A DNA stretch of 39,443 bases, from NCBI GenBank assembly GCA_045652445.1, contig JAZRUJ010000087.1, positions 1 through 39,443 of the forward strand, written 5' to 3'. Positions 7,420-16,818 of this stretch are shown in pieces; within the stretch, counting starts at the first letter, position 1; each line of letters opens with the position of its first letter. Origin of the DNA: RGIG995 sp045652445 (GTDB lineage: Bacteria > Bacillota > Clostridia > Oscillospirales > UBA644). The position numbers were made by a program, and so were the translations under genes. The notes under the pieces are model-generated. The model did no database searches and was not told the origin of the DNA. It saw nothing but the letters and a program-made list of their open reading frames with translations.

Positions 7420-9363
7420 TTATTCTTCGCTGGAGGGGGTGTTGATTTCTTCGGTGTTTTTCACAGGTTCTTCTACGGGAAGTTCGTCGGATTCTTCCTT
7501 TTCAGCAAACACTTCTTCCGGTAATTTTCCGTCCAGCAAGGCACGGAATTGGTCGCCGGTGATCTTTTCGTGAATCATCAACTGTTGGGCGATGGTGTGA
7601 AGTTGGGGCAGTTTATCCTGCAAAATGCCCTTGGCACGGTCGTACTGTTCGTCGATGATGCGTTTGATTTCATCGTCGATGGTGGCGGCGACTTTTTCCG
7701 AATAGGTCTTGGATTCGGCGGTAAAGTCTCTGCCCAGGAACACTTCTTCTCTGCCGGTTCCGAACAGGATGGGACCCAGTTTTTCCGACATCCCGTATCG
7801 CATTACCATCTGCCGAGCAAGGTCGGTGACCATCTGAATATCCCCGGAAGCCCCGGTGGAAATATCGTCCAGGCACAGTTCTTCTGCAGCTCTGCCGCCC
7901 ATACCGTGAACAATGCGGTCCAGCATTTCTTTTTTGGACATATAACTCTTGTTTTCCACGGGAAGATAGGAAGTGTATCCTCCTGCCATGCCCCGGGGAA
8001 TGATAGAGATTTCATTGACCTGGCTGTTGCCGTCGGCAACCACCGTAACGATGGCGTGACCTGCTTCGTGGTAGGCGGTCAATTTCTTTTCTTTTTCGGT
8101 GATCAGGCGGGATTTCTTTTCCACGCCCAATTCCACTTTCATGATGGCGTCGGTGATTTCTGCCATGGTAATGGTTTTCCGGTTTGCCCGTGCCGCAAGG
8201 AGGGCGGCTTCGTTCAGCACGTTTTCCAATTCCGCAGGAGCAAAGCCGGAGGTGGCTTTTGCCACGTTTTCAAAGTTCACGTCTTTGCCCATGGGCTTTT
8301 TCCGGGCGTGAATGCGGAGAATTTCTTCTCTTGCCTTCACGTCGGGCAGGTGAATGACGATTTGACGGTCAAAACGACCGGGACGGAGCAACGCACTGTC
8401 CAAAACGTCGGGACGGTTGGTGGCAGCCATAACGATGACCCCTTCGTTTTGTTCAAATCCGTCCATTTCCACCAAAAGTTGGTTCAAGGTTTGTTCCCGT
8501 TCGTCGTTTCCGCCACCGAGACCGGCACCTCTCTGCCGACCGACGGCATCAATTTCGTCAATAAAAATAATACAGGGAGCATTTTTCTTGGCTTGGTCAA
8601 AGGTGTCCCGCACACGGGAAGCACCCACCCCAACGTACAGTTCCACAAAGTCAGACCCGGAAATGCTGAAGAAAGGAACCCCCGCTTCTCCGGCGGTGGC
8701 TTTTGCCATGTAGGTTTTCCCGGTCCCCGGAGGGCCTACCATCAGTACGCCTCGGGGAATTCTTGCTCCAAGGTCGGTATATTTTTTGGGATTTTTCAAA
8801 AATTCGACGATTTCTTGCAGTTCTTCTTTTTCTTCGTCTGCACCGGCAACGTCCTGGAAGGTAACTTTGTTTTTCCCGGATTCTGCCAATCTCAGTTTGG
8901 CACGGCTGAATCCCATGGCACCGTTTTTCCCTCCCCCGGACATTTGCTTCATCATAATCCAGGCGAAAAACGCCACGGAGCCGATGAGCAGAACGTAGGG
9001 GATATAGGTAACCCAAACGGGCAACGAGGCTGCCTGTTGAATATCATACCCCTCGGAAAGAATGCCGTGCTCTACGGCAGAGTCGATATACGGTTGCACC
9101 TGGTCCAAAAACCGGGCGGTACTGTATAGCAAAAAGGTTTCTTCCTTTGCGGGAGAGCCGTCTTCGGTTCTCAGTTTGTACGTCAGTTTGTTTCCGACAA
9201 TTTGAAATTCCGTAACCTGTTCGGTCTTAAAAAAGGATACGATATCGGAATATTTTGCATCTTCCTGCTTGGTCAGGTTGCTGATTAGGGTGGCGGCGAT
9301 GACGCACACCAAAATCAGAACCACCCAAGAAACGATGCTGCGGATACGATTGCTTTTGTTCAA
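7420..9363 (-). CDS. ftsH: ATP-dependent zinc metalloprotease FtsH
   Basis: Membrane AAA+ protease of 647 residues that unfolds and degrades membrane and regulatory proteins. Two transmembrane helices (about 10-28 and 117-136) flank an extracytoplasmic domain. The AAA module has Walker A GPPGTGKT (210-217), Walker B IIFIDEID (265-272), and the second region of homology with TNRPDVLDSALLRPGRFDR (315-333). The pore loop reads YVG where FVG is usual. The zinc site is HEAGH (432-436). The C-terminal tail is acidic. It lies 35 bp downstream of hpt; the tilS-hpt-ftsH order is a well-known Firmicute arrangement. Confidence 0.98.
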   Translation of the reverse strand: MNKSNRIRSIVSWVVLILVCVIAATLISNLTKQEDAKYSDIVSFFKTEQVTEFQIVGNKLTYKLRTEDGSPAKEETFLLYSTARFLDQVQPYIDSAVEHGILSEGYDIQQAASLPVWVTYIPYVLLIGSVAFFAWIMMKQMSGGGKNGAMGFSRAKLRLAESGKNKVTFQDVAGADEEKEELQEIVEFLKNPKKYTDLGARIPRGVLMVGPPGTGKTYMAKATAGEAGVPFFSISGSDFVELYVGVGASRVRDTFDQAKKNAPCIIFIDEIDAVGRQRGAGLGGGNDEREQTLNQLLVEMDGFEQNEGVIVMAATNRPDVLDSALLRPGRFDRQIVIHLPDVKAREEILRIHARKKPMGKDVNFENVAKATSGFAPAELENVLNEAALLAARANRKTITMAEITDAIMKVELGVEKKSRLITEKEKKLTAYHEAGHAIVTVVADGNSQVNEISIIPRGMAGGYTSYLPVENKSYMSKKEMLDRIVHGMGGRAAEELCLDDISTGASGDIQMVTDLARQMVMRYGMSEKLGPILFGTGREEVFLGRDFTAESKTYSEKVAATIDDEIKRIIDEQYDRAKGILQDKLPQLHTIAQQLMIHEKITGDQFRALLDGKLPEEVFAEKEESDELPVEEPVKNTEEINTPSSEE

Positions 9364-9398
9364 GGGAATGCCTCCTGTAATGTGAAGTGGTCGTTTGT

Positions 9399-9929
9399 TT
9401 AGTCTTCGGTAAATTCAATAACCCCGACGTAGGGGAGATTGCGATGTTTTTCTTGATAGTCCAACCCGTAGCCTACCACAAATTTGTCGGGAATGGTAAA
9501 GCCGGTGTATTCAATGGGTACCACGTGGGTATGCCGGGAGGGTTTATCCAACAGGGATACGATCTTCAGGGAATTGACGTTTCTTGCCCGAAGGATATCA
9601 ATGAGTTTGGAAAGGGTGTTGCCGCTGTCGAGAATATCTTCTACGATCAAAACGTCTTTCCCGGCAATATCCACCGAAAGATCCTTGACGATTTTGATAA
9701 CGCCGCTGGATTCGGTGCCGTCGCCGTAGCTGGAGACCACCATGAAGTCAATGCGGACGTCCAAATCTACTTCCCGCATCAGGTCGGCGAGAAACACCAC
9801 CGCTCCTTTGAGGATAGAAACCATCAGCACTTCTTTGCCTTTGTAGTCTTCGGAAATTTGTGCCGCAAGTTCTTTGATTCGGGTTTTCAGTTCTTCTTCG
9901 GTGATGTAAGGGGTGATGTTGTATCCCAT
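9399..9929 (-). CDS. hpt: Hypoxanthine phosphoribosyltransferase
   Basis: Purine salvage enzyme of 176 residues that converts hypoxanthine or guanine plus PRPP to IMP or GMP in the cytoplasm. The PRPP-binding signature is VLIVEDILDSGNT (93-105). The flexible-loop region around SSYGDGTESSGVIKI and the LKGAVVFLADL segment are typical. The length is normal for the bacterial family. It sits 45 bp after tilS and 35 bp before ftsH in the same operon. Confidence 0.96.
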   Translation of the reverse strand: MGYNITPYITEEELKTRIKELAAQISEDYKGKEVLMVSILKGAVVFLADLMREVDLDVRIDFMVVSSYGDGTESSGVIKIVKDLSVDIAGKDVLIVEDILDSGNTLSKLIDILRARNVNSLKIVSLLDKPSRHTHVVPIEYTGFTIPDKFVVGYGLDYQEKHRNLPYVGVIEFTED

Positions 9930-9974
9930 AATTGGGTTCCTCCGTTATGTATGTATATGGTTTTTTCTTTCTTT

Positions 9975-11255
9975 TTATTGTTCCGAAAGAGAGATAAAAT
10001 ATCCCTCTTCTCCGATTTGGGGTAAGATTTTTTGATTGACCCCCGCTTGTTCGCACCACAAAAGGGTTTCGTTCTGGGTCAAAACCCAAAGGCGATCCCG
10101 TTGCGGTTGGGGAATTTTTAATTCAATCAATCGCTTTTTTAGGGTTTTTGTGCCACCCGCTGTTCCGATCTTGTCTCCTTCCCTGCGAGGCCGCAGAGTA
10201 AGAGGCAGGATTGCGGGAATTAAGGTGTGCCGATTTTCTTTGGTGGCAAGGGTTCTTGAAAGGGTCAAGGTTCTTCCGTCGCAAAGTACGGTGGATTCGC
10301 TTGTAATTTCGGTTTTCTGCAACGGTTCTTCCGGGACGGTGACGGTCAGTTGGTTTTGCCCCAAATGGAGCCGGTAGCGTCGGTCAAACTCCACCGTTCC
10401 CGTAGGCTTTTGCAACAGAGCCAGGGCTTGTTCCGTTTGTTCGTAAGATAAAATTTTCCCCTTCGACTCAAACCAGGACCGTAAGATTTCCGCCTGTTCT
10501 CCCCGGGGAAGTTCTGTCAGTCGGTCTGCGGGGATTTGCGAGGGATAAGTTGCGAGAAATTCTTCTGCCCGTTGGGTCAACGCCTGTTGTTGGTGTTGCA
10601 TGATTTCCGCGGTGCGTCCCACAGTTTGCCGTAAGTTAGGATTGATTTTTTCCATCTCCGGCAAAATTACGTGGCGGATGCGATTGCGGGTAAAGGAGAG
10701 ATCTTCGTTGGACGGGTCATTTACAAAGGGAATGGAATGTGCGGTGCAATATTGCAAAATATCCCGTTTTTCCCATTGTAGCAAGGGGCGAATCAGGGTA
10801 ATTCCATCTTCTTTCCGCAGAGGAGAAATGCCGCACAGCCCCTTGGCTCCGCTTCCGTGGATCAGGTGCAACAGCACCGTTTCACATTGGTCGTCCAAGG
10901 TGTGGGCGGTGGCAAGGTGGGTGGCTCCCACCTGTTGGGCATAGGTCTTGAAAAAGCCGTAGCGAAGCCGCCGGGCGGCGGATTCCACCGTTTCGCCCTT
11001 TTGCATGGCGTCCTTTACCGAGGTGTGAAAAACTTTACAGTCAATCCCCAATCGGCTGCAGTATTCTTCCACCAACACCGCTTCTTCGTCCGATTCGGGG
11101 CGAAGTCCGTGATGCACGTGGGCAACGTACAGGGGGAAATCCCAAGTCTCGTTGGCGTAGGCATGAAGCATCGCCATGGAATCTCCGCCGCCGGAAACTG
11201 CCAGGATTAACCCCTTGCAGTTTTCGTGCAATCGGTTCTCCCGATCAAGTTCCAT
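9975..11255 (-). CDS. tilS: tRNA(Ile)-lysidine synthetase
   Basis: Enzyme of 426 residues that attaches lysine to C34 of the CAU-anticodon tRNA-Ile, so that it reads AUA. The N-terminal ATP pyrophosphatase has the P-loop SGGGDS (21-26), and further family blocks such as TAHTLDDQCETVLLHL and RNRIRHVILPEME are present. The C-terminal domain ends with DRLWVLTQNETLLW, typical of full-length TilS. The ATG lies inside the dnaB end (11-base overlap), with GGAGGG upstream, so the genes are coupled. Confidence 0.96.
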   Translation of the reverse strand: MELDRENRLHENCKGLILAVSGGGDSMAMLHAYANETWDFPLYVAHVHHGLRPESDEEAVLVEEYCSRLGIDCKVFHTSVKDAMQKGETVESAARRLRYGFFKTYAQQVGATHLATAHTLDDQCETVLLHLIHGSGAKGLCGISPLRKEDGITLIRPLLQWEKRDILQYCTAHSIPFVNDPSNEDLSFTRNRIRHVILPEMEKINPNLRQTVGRTAEIMQHQQQALTQRAEEFLATYPSQIPADRLTELPRGEQAEILRSWFESKGKILSYEQTEQALALLQKPTGTVEFDRRYRLHLGQNQLTVTVPEEPLQKTEITSESTVLCDGRTLTLSRTLATKENRHTLIPAILPLTLRPRREGDKIGTAGGTKTLKKRLIELKIPQPQRDRLWVLTQNETLLWCEQAGVNQKILPQIGEEGYFISLSEQ

Positions 11256-12618
11256 CGCCGTATCCCTCCGGAATGGTCACGTTGGGGGCTTGGGCGGTAA
11301 ACGCGGTGTATCGTCCGTCCCAGTTCAGGGTGATTTTCCCTACGGAGCCGTGACGGTTTTTGGAGATATGTACCACACAGGTATTTTTCTTTGCCGCGTC
11401 TTTTTCGTAATAGTCCCGGGCAAGGAATACGATGACGTCTGCGTCTTGTTCGATAGACCCGGATTCCCGCAAGTCGGAAAGCTGGGGTGTGGGGTCTTCC
11501 CGTTTTTCAATTCCACGGGAAAGCTGGGACAGGAGAATGATGGGGACGTTCAATTCTTTTGCCATCAATTTCAACGACCGGGTGATGTTGGAAATTTCGG
11601 TAACCCGGTTGTCCTTCCCCGAACCGCCCGAAGACATCAGTTGCAGGTAGTCGATGACCACCAGCCCCAAGTCGGGGACTTTCTTTAACTTTGCCTTCAT
11701 GTCCAAGGCGGAGATGTTTCCGTTTTCGTCGATGAAGAATTTCGCATTCCGGAGATTGGAACGCCAGACCCGGAGCAATTCTTCCCAGTCTCGGGCGTCC
11801 AATTTGCCCAACCGGAGTTTTTCGCTTTCAATTTTACAAGCGGTGGAGATGATTCGTCGTGCCAATTGTTCTTTGGACATTTCCAAGGAGAAGAATACCA
11901 CCGATTTTCGGGGATTGTATTGCGAAGATAAGGCAATATTGTAAGCAATATTCAACGCAAAGGAGGTTTTCCCTACCCCGGGACGGGCGGCAAGAATGAA
12001 CAGGTCACTGTTGTTCAATCCCCCCAGGAAATTGTCAAAATCGGAAATACCCACCTTGATGGGAGCAAACTTTCCGGTCTCGTCTTTTTCCATTTCGGTA
12101 AGGCGGTTGATTTCTTCTTTCGCCACGTCTCCCAACAGAGCCAGGTCGTTGGTCTTTTTTCCTTGCGCCACGTCTGCAATCTTCTGTTCTGCCAATCCCA
12201 GGACGGTGGGAAGTTCTGCATTGGAGAAGGACAGATCCGAGATTTCTTTGCAGATTTCAATGACTCGGCGGAGGTTTGCCGTGTCGGAAATGATCTTGGT
12301 GTAATAATCAATATTCTTCACCGAAGATGCGTTTTCCGCTAAAAGCAACAGGTATTGGCTATCTTCGTCGGAGGTAAATTCTCCTTGCCCCCGGAGTTTG
12401 GACAGAAGCAACACCCCTTCGATGGGGTCGTTCTGGTCGTACAGTTCCAGCATGGCTTCGAAGATCATCTGATGGCGTTTTGCGTAGAACTGATCCACCT
12501 GCAGCGTGGCTGCCACGGAGCCGATGAGTTCCGGATCCAGCAAAACCGAACCGAGGACGATCTGTTCCGCTTCAATATTATGGGGAAGTTGCCGGTCAAA
12601 ATCGTATTTCTGTTCCAT
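11245..12618 (-). CDS. dnaB: Replicative DNA helicase DnaB
   Basis: Hexameric replication-fork helicase of 457 residues (called DnaC in Bacillus). The N-terminal domain starts with LPHNIEAEQIVLGSVLLDP, as expected. The RecA-like motor has Walker A ARPGVGKTS (211-219), Walker B LVVIDYLQLM, and the arginine-finger region LSDLRESGSIEQDAD. No intein or insertion is present. It follows rplI by 32 bp; rplI-dnaB adjacency is widely conserved in Firmicutes. Confidence 0.98.
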   Translation of the reverse strand: MEQKYDFDRQLPHNIEAEQIVLGSVLLDPELIGSVAATLQVDQFYAKRHQMIFEAMLELYDQNDPIEGVLLLSKLRGQGEFTSDEDSQYLLLLAENASSVKNIDYYTKIISDTANLRRVIEICKEISDLSFSNAELPTVLGLAEQKIADVAQGKKTNDLALLGDVAKEEINRLTEMEKDETGKFAPIKVGISDFDNFLGGLNNSDLFILAARPGVGKTSFALNIAYNIALSSQYNPRKSVVFFSLEMSKEQLARRIISTACKIESEKLRLGKLDARDWEELLRVWRSNLRNAKFFIDENGNISALDMKAKLKKVPDLGLVVIDYLQLMSSGGSGKDNRVTEISNITRSLKLMAKELNVPIILLSQLSRGIEKREDPTPQLSDLRESGSIEQDADVIVFLARDYYEKDAAKKNTCVVHISKNRHGSVGKITLNWDGRYTAFTAQAPNVTIPEGYGDGT

Positions 12619-12650
12619 GAAGTTTCAATTCCTTCTGAGTGAAGTTTCGT

Positions 12651-13100
12651 TTAGGCGTCCTGTTCTACCAGAACGGTCATTTCGCCGGTGATTTCGGGAT
12701 ACAGTTTCACTTCCGCCGTATATTGACCAAATCCCCGGACGGCAAGTTTCATGTTGATTTTTTTCTTGTCGATTTCAATGCCGGTTTGCTTCTTCAACGC
12801 TTCGGCGATGTCTTTTGTGGTCACTGCCCCTTGCAGACAGCCGTTGGCACCGACTTTGCCTTTGATGATGACTTTCACGGTGGAAAGACGGGCCTTCAGT
12901 TCCATGGCTGCTTTTTGTTCTTCCGCTTTGTGGAAGGCAGCAGAGGCTTGTTTTGCATTATAAACGTTCATATTTTCCGCGTTGGCTTCCACCGCCAGAT
13001 TCCGGGGGAACAGATAGTTCCGGGCGTATCCGTCGGAGGTGTTGACCAATTCCCCTTTTTTACCCAGGGATTTTACGTCGGCTTTCAGAATCACTTTCAT
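12651..13100 (-). CDS. rplI: 50S ribosomal protein L9
   Basis: Ribosomal protein of 149 residues. The N-terminal rRNA-binding domain is MKVILKADVKSLGKKGE with GYARNYLFPRNLAV; a helix (about 42-75) connects it to the C-terminal domain, which contains GVTTKDIA-like sequence (here GAVTTKDIAEAL). The length matches the family. It is 30 bp downstream of gdpP and upstream of dnaB. Confidence 0.98.
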   Translation of the reverse strand: MKVILKADVKSLGKKGELVNTSDGYARNYLFPRNLAVEANAENMNVYNAKQASAAFHKAEEQKAAMELKARLSTVKVIIKGKVGANGCLQGAVTTKDIAEALKKQTGIEIDKKKINMKLAVRGFGQYTAEVKLYPEITGEMTVLVEQDA

Positions 13101-13130
13101 GGTATTGTATTCCTTTCGGGTGTTATTTCG

Positions 13131-15098
13131 TTAGAGAGTGGGTAGGGCTTCTGCCAGATATTCGTCGATAAATTCCATCAACTGTCTTTTCGCCGTAGCA
13201 AGGTCTGTCTTTTCTACCAAGGCTCCTGCCATGGTCAGGTGACCGCCGCCGTTTTTGAATTTTTCCAAAATCAGCTGGACGTTCACTTCCCCGTAAGAGC
13301 GACCGGAAATGTTGGTGTTTCCGTTTTTATCGCAGAACAGGGTGAAGGACGCCTTTGCTCCGGCGATGGAGAGCATTTCGTCGGCGGCTTGGGCTGCGGC
13401 AATTTTAAGATTCCCGCTGCCTTCCTCGTCGCATTGGGCGATGGCAAACTGTTTGCGGTACAATTCCGCCTCGGAGACAAAGCGAACTTTGTTCCGGTAG
13501 GTTTCCATGTCGGTCTGGAAATATTGCTTGACCGCCACGGTGTCTGCCCCTGCCTTCCGCAAGGTTGCCGAGGCGTCAAAGGTGCAGGTATTGGTGCGAA
13601 CGGTAAAGTTTTTGGTGTCCAGACAAATCCCTGCCATCAGGGCGTTGGCTTCCATGGCGGGAAGGGAGTACACTTCCATATATTGGAACAGTTCCGTTAC
13701 CATTTCACAGGTGGAGGAAGCGTAAGGTTCCTGATACAGAAGCCGGGGGTCTTCGATACAGTCCACCCCTTTGCGGTGATGGTCGATGACGAAAATCGTC
13801 TTGGCTTTTTTTACAAGTTCCGGGGCTACGGTGTTTTCCGCCCGATGGGTATCTACCACGGCGACGGCAGTCCGTTTGTTTAAGTATTCCGCCGCTTCTT
13901 TCCGGGAAATAAACCACGTTGCATGGGCGGGGTCGGACTTCAAATCTTGAAGAAGTTTCCCTGTAAGGTCGGTGGTTTCGTCTACGATAATCTTTGCTTC
14001 AATGCCCCGCTGAATGGCAATTCGTGCCATGCCTACGCTGGCACCTAAACTATCCATATCCCCGTAGGCATGTCCCATAATGAGCATGGTGTCGATTTCT
14101 TTCAGGTGTTCGGTCAGGGCGTTTGCGATTACGCGGGTTTTAACCCGGGTTCTTCTGGCACCGCCGTTATTCCGTCCACCGTAGAAGGTGTAGCCGTTAA
14201 CGTGTTTCACCGCCGCTTGGTCCCCGCCTCGGGACAGAGCCATATCCAAAGCTCCCCGTGCCGCTTCTTCTGCTTTTGCAAAACTTCCCGTGTCGGCTCC
14301 AACGCCGATGGAAAGGGTGGGGGACAGTTTGGAGGGAGTTTGCATTGCCCGGATTTTGTCCATAATGTCAAACCGGGAGCGTTCAAATTCTGCCAAGGCA
14401 CGGTTTTCAAAAACGAACAGATACCGTTCCCGTTCCCCGTGGCAGAGAATCCCGCCGGATGCCTGTGCCCATTGGTCGATGGCTTCGTCAATCAGAGCAA
14501 GGGTATTGGAACGTTCCGTTTCTTTCAAGCCGGTGAAAATTTCGTCGTAGTTATCCACCATCAAATGGGCGACCACCGGACGGGATAGGTTGTATTCCCG
14601 TTTCAGGTGATGATGGTCGGTGGTGTCGAACAGATAGAAAATGAACATTTCTCCCTGCTCCTGGAACTGATAGCAGTCCATGTAGGCGGAATAAAATTTC
14701 CCGTCAAAGTTCAGGTCGGTAATCCGATGCTCCAGAATTTCTTTATGAAGCTGTTTTGCATTGTGCAGCGTCAACAGGGTGGCTTCCGACGTGGCGTCGG
14801 TGAAAGCTTCGTTGTACCAAAGGATAATGCCTCTCTCGTCGGAAATGATGATGGGAACGGGGAATTCCACCAGACGTTTTTGCGACGTCATGTTCAGCAT
14901 GTCCACGATGGCGTGGGCAAGTCTTTTCTTCTTTTTCCCAGAAGCAAAAATTCGGATTTCATTGGCAATGACCGACAGGGCAAACAGTACGCACAGAGGA
15001 ATCCAGACCGTCTTGGGTGTGGTAAGAATGGCGTAAATTGCGGCGGGAATCAAAAACAGATACCCGATTCGGTCAAGAAATGGGTGGGATCGTTTCAT
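13131..15098 (-). CDS. gdpP: Cyclic-di-AMP phosphodiesterase GdpP
   Basis: Membrane-bound DHH/DHHA1 phosphodiesterase of 655 residues that hydrolyses c-di-AMP, the second messenger for potassium, osmotic and wall homeostasis. Two transmembrane helices (about 10-26 and 30-48) are followed by a PAS-like domain (about 75-160) and a degenerate GGDEF domain (about 170-300, SIGVGADTGSFAKAEEAA instead of an active site). The DHH domain has GHAYGDMDSLGA (H343, D347, D349), VVDTHR (D416, H418) and VIDHH (D439, H440, H441). DHHA1 ends with NGGGHLTMAGA. Its start overlaps the upstream membrane-protein stop in an ATGA. This order matches yybS-yybT-rplI-dnaC in Bacillus subtilis. Confidence 0.96.
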   Translation of the reverse strand: MKRSHPFLDRIGYLFLIPAAIYAILTTPKTVWIPLCVLFALSVIANEIRIFASGKKKKRLAHAIVDMLNMTSQKRLVEFPVPIIISDERGIILWYNEAFTDATSEATLLTLHNAKQLHKEILEHRITDLNFDGKFYSAYMDCYQFQEQGEMFIFYLFDTTDHHHLKREYNLSRPVVAHLMVDNYDEIFTGLKETERSNTLALIDEAIDQWAQASGGILCHGERERYLFVFENRALAEFERSRFDIMDKIRAMQTPSKLSPTLSIGVGADTGSFAKAEEAARGALDMALSRGGDQAAVKHVNGYTFYGGRNNGGARRTRVKTRVIANALTEHLKEIDTMLIMGHAYGDMDSLGASVGMARIAIQRGIEAKIIVDETTDLTGKLLQDLKSDPAHATWFISRKEAAEYLNKRTAVAVVDTHRAENTVAPELVKKAKTIFVIDHHRKGVDCIEDPRLLYQEPYASSTCEMVTELFQYMEVYSLPAMEANALMAGICLDTKNFTVRTNTCTFDASATLRKAGADTVAVKQYFQTDMETYRNKVRFVSEAELYRKQFAIAQCDEEGSGNLKIAAAQAADEMLSIAGAKASFTLFCDKNGNTNISGRSYGEVNVQLILEKFKNGGGHLTMAGALVEKTDLATAKRQLMEFIDEYLAEALPTL

Positions 15099-16216
15099 TG
15101 CAAAGCACCTCCTCCGAATCTGCCCCGCAGATCCCGTCCCGAAGAAAACATGCCTAACAAGAGAAGCAGAGACGAGCCACAGGACGAAAATCCTACCAGC
15201 ACCGTTGCGATAGTCAAAAAGACCCGGGCAACGGCAGAGGAAATTCGGGTGTTAATGATATACAGAACCAGGGAGAACCCGGCGAACATCAAAACGGCAC
15301 AAAGCACAGAGACCATGTTGGTTCCGACGATTTGCAAGGCGGAACCGGATTCCAAAAACAGGCCGAGCAGCAAAAACAGAAGATACAGGGGCGATAAAGC
15401 CCGTCCGGCACGGTATCCGTCAATGCGGCCCATATATTTTACGTCTACCACCGTCGCCCGTTTTAATGCCATCTTTGTTAGCCACCAAATAGCACAGAGC
15501 AGAGCAAGGACGCCGATGGCAAAGAGAGCGGGTAACAGGGATATCAGGGTTTCGGTCAACAACGCCGCCGTTTCTTCCGGGGTGGCAGTGCCAAACAGAG
15601 AAGAAAAGTCGTAGGATTCACCGTACAGTTCCGACTGTGTCGCCAAAAGCGTTTGGGCTTCTTGCAGGGCTAGGGTGATCCAGGTCTGCACCTTGGTTTG
15701 CAATGCCGTAAGACAGTAGGTTACGTCAAAGGAATTTCCGGGGGAGGAAATCCATACTTGAATCGCCCCGGCAATCCCGGTCATAATTACGGAAGAAATC
15801 AGCCCCGTTTGCAGAGAGGCTCCAAAATCCGAACGGTACAGAATGCACAGGGCAAGGGGGAATCCCAATCCGCCCCAGGTGAAGAACATCAAAAGTCCGA
15901 TCACCGCAGATTTTGCCACAAGTCCGGAAACGAGTGCCACCAAAAGGGCAATAAGGACGGAAAGAAAGGGAATGCGGTAGACCTTTCCTTCCAATTCTTC
16001 CGGTTCTTCTTCCGAGAATCGAGCCATGGGATTTTTCCGACGAATGGTTTTTACGTCGGTCCCGCAGATCATTCCCGCGATGAGAAAGACGTTTGCTCCT
16101 ACAAGACCGGCAATCCATGTTCCCAACAATCCCAGGAACAGGGCCACCGTTCCCGTCAAGGCAAAGCCCAGGGAGAGGAGGGGGTATATCATTTTTCGTT
16201 GTTTGAATTTGCTCAT
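15095..16216 (-). CDS. yybS: DUF2232/YybS-like multi-pass membrane protein
   Basis: Integral membrane protein of 373 residues with about eight hydrophobic segments and no catalytic motif. I chose the ATG at 16216 (MSKFKQRKMIYPLLS) over an in-frame TTG ten codons upstream because an AGGAG lies upstream of the ATG. Position directly before gdpP, a 4-base overlap, and the hydrophobicity pattern identify it as the YybS/DUF2232 family. The function is not established; conserved linkage to gdpP and rplI is the main clue. It is the first gene after the consensus promoter at 16286-16314. Confidence 0.8.
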   Translation of the reverse strand: MSKFKQRKMIYPLLSLGFALTGTVALFLGLLGTWIAGLVGANVFLIAGMICGTDVKTIRRKNPMARFSEEEPEELEGKVYRIPFLSVLIALLVALVSGLVAKSAVIGLLMFFTWGGLGFPLALCILYRSDFGASLQTGLISSVIMTGIAGAIQVWISSPGNSFDVTYCLTALQTKVQTWITLALQEAQTLLATQSELYGESYDFSSLFGTATPEETAALLTETLISLLPALFAIGVLALLCAIWWLTKMALKRATVVDVKYMGRIDGYRAGRALSPLYLLFLLLGLFLESGSALQIVGTNMVSVLCAVLMFAGFSLVLYIINTRISSAVARVFLTIATVLVGFSSCGSSLLLLLGMFSSGRDLRGRFGGGALQ

Positions 16217-16285
16217 GAAAAAACAGACTCCTATTTGTTCCCTCAAGGGGACGCCATACGTGTATTTTGCTTTATAGTACTGAAT

Positions 16286-16314
16286 ATTATACTATATAAT
16301 ATAGACGTTGTCAA
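16286..16314 (-). promoter_or_regulatory. Consensus promoter of the ten-gene housekeeping operon
   Basis: On the minus strand TTGACA (16314-16309) and TATAAT (16291-16286) are separated by exactly 17 bp. It is the only strong promoter seen upstream of the genes between 16216 and 5057. The start codon of the first gene is about 65 bp downstream of the predicted transcript start. Confidence 0.85.
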
Positions 16315-16434
16315 GACGAAAGCCGAAAATGTCTACAAAACGTTCCGAAAAAACCCCAAATTTGCCCATTTTTCCAATTTGAAAATGTTACAAACAGTTC
16401 ATAGTTTCTACACCGAAAGTTGCCAAATTATGGT

Positions 16435-16440
16435 TATAAT
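16435..16440 (+). promoter_or_regulatory. -10 element of the groESL promoter
   Basis: TATAAT lies directly upstream of the CIRCE operator. No good -35 is found at 16-18 bp (ACCGAA region), so promoter strength depends on features I cannot see. The transcript would start inside the CIRCE element, which fits HrcA repression. Confidence 0.65.
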
Positions 16441-16444
16441 AGGT

Positions 16445-16471
16445 TTAGCACTTTACGCCGGAGAGTGCTAA
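16445..16471 (+). promoter_or_regulatory. CIRCE operator (HrcA binding site)
   Basis: TTAGCACTT and GAGTGCTAA flank a 9-bp spacer, matching the CIRCE consensus TTAGCACTC-N9-GAGTGCTAA with one mismatch. It controls the groES-groEL transcript through the heat-shock repressor HrcA, which is not in this window. Confidence 0.96.
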
Positions 16472-16519
16472 ACCTCCGGCATAAAACATAAACTTACAGG
16501 AGAAACGGAGGCGTTTAAT

Positions 16520-16804
16520 ATGACTTTGAAACCTTTGCTCGACCGGGTTGTGGTCAAGTCTGTGGAAGCAGAAGAAACTACCAAGAGTGGGATTATTTTG
16601 GCGGGTTCTGCCAAAGAAAAACCCCAGGTTATGGAAGTGGTTGCCGTAGGTCCCGGCGGAGTTGTGGACGGCAAAGAAGTAGAAATGTACGTGAAGGTGG
16701 GCGATAAGGTCATCACTGCCAAATATACCGGCACCGAAGTGAAGATCGACGACACCGAATACACCATCGTCAAGCAGGAAGATATTCTTGCTATCGTGGA
16801 ATAA
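16520..16804 (+). CDS. groES: Co-chaperonin GroES
   Basis: Ten-kDa lid of the GroEL chamber, 94 residues. It begins MTLKPLLDRVVVK and has the family SGIILAGSAKEKPQ loop (the mobile loop that contacts GroEL) and ends EDILAIVE. The spacing to groEL is 14 bp. A GGAG ribosome site precedes the ATG. Regulated by the CIRCE site just upstream. Confidence 0.98.
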   Translation: MTLKPLLDRVVVKSVEAEETTKSGIILAGSAKEKPQVMEVVAVGPGGVVDGKEVEMYVKVGDKVITAKYTGTEVKIDDTEYTIVKQEDILAIVE

Positions 16805-16818
16805 GGAGCGATTGAACT

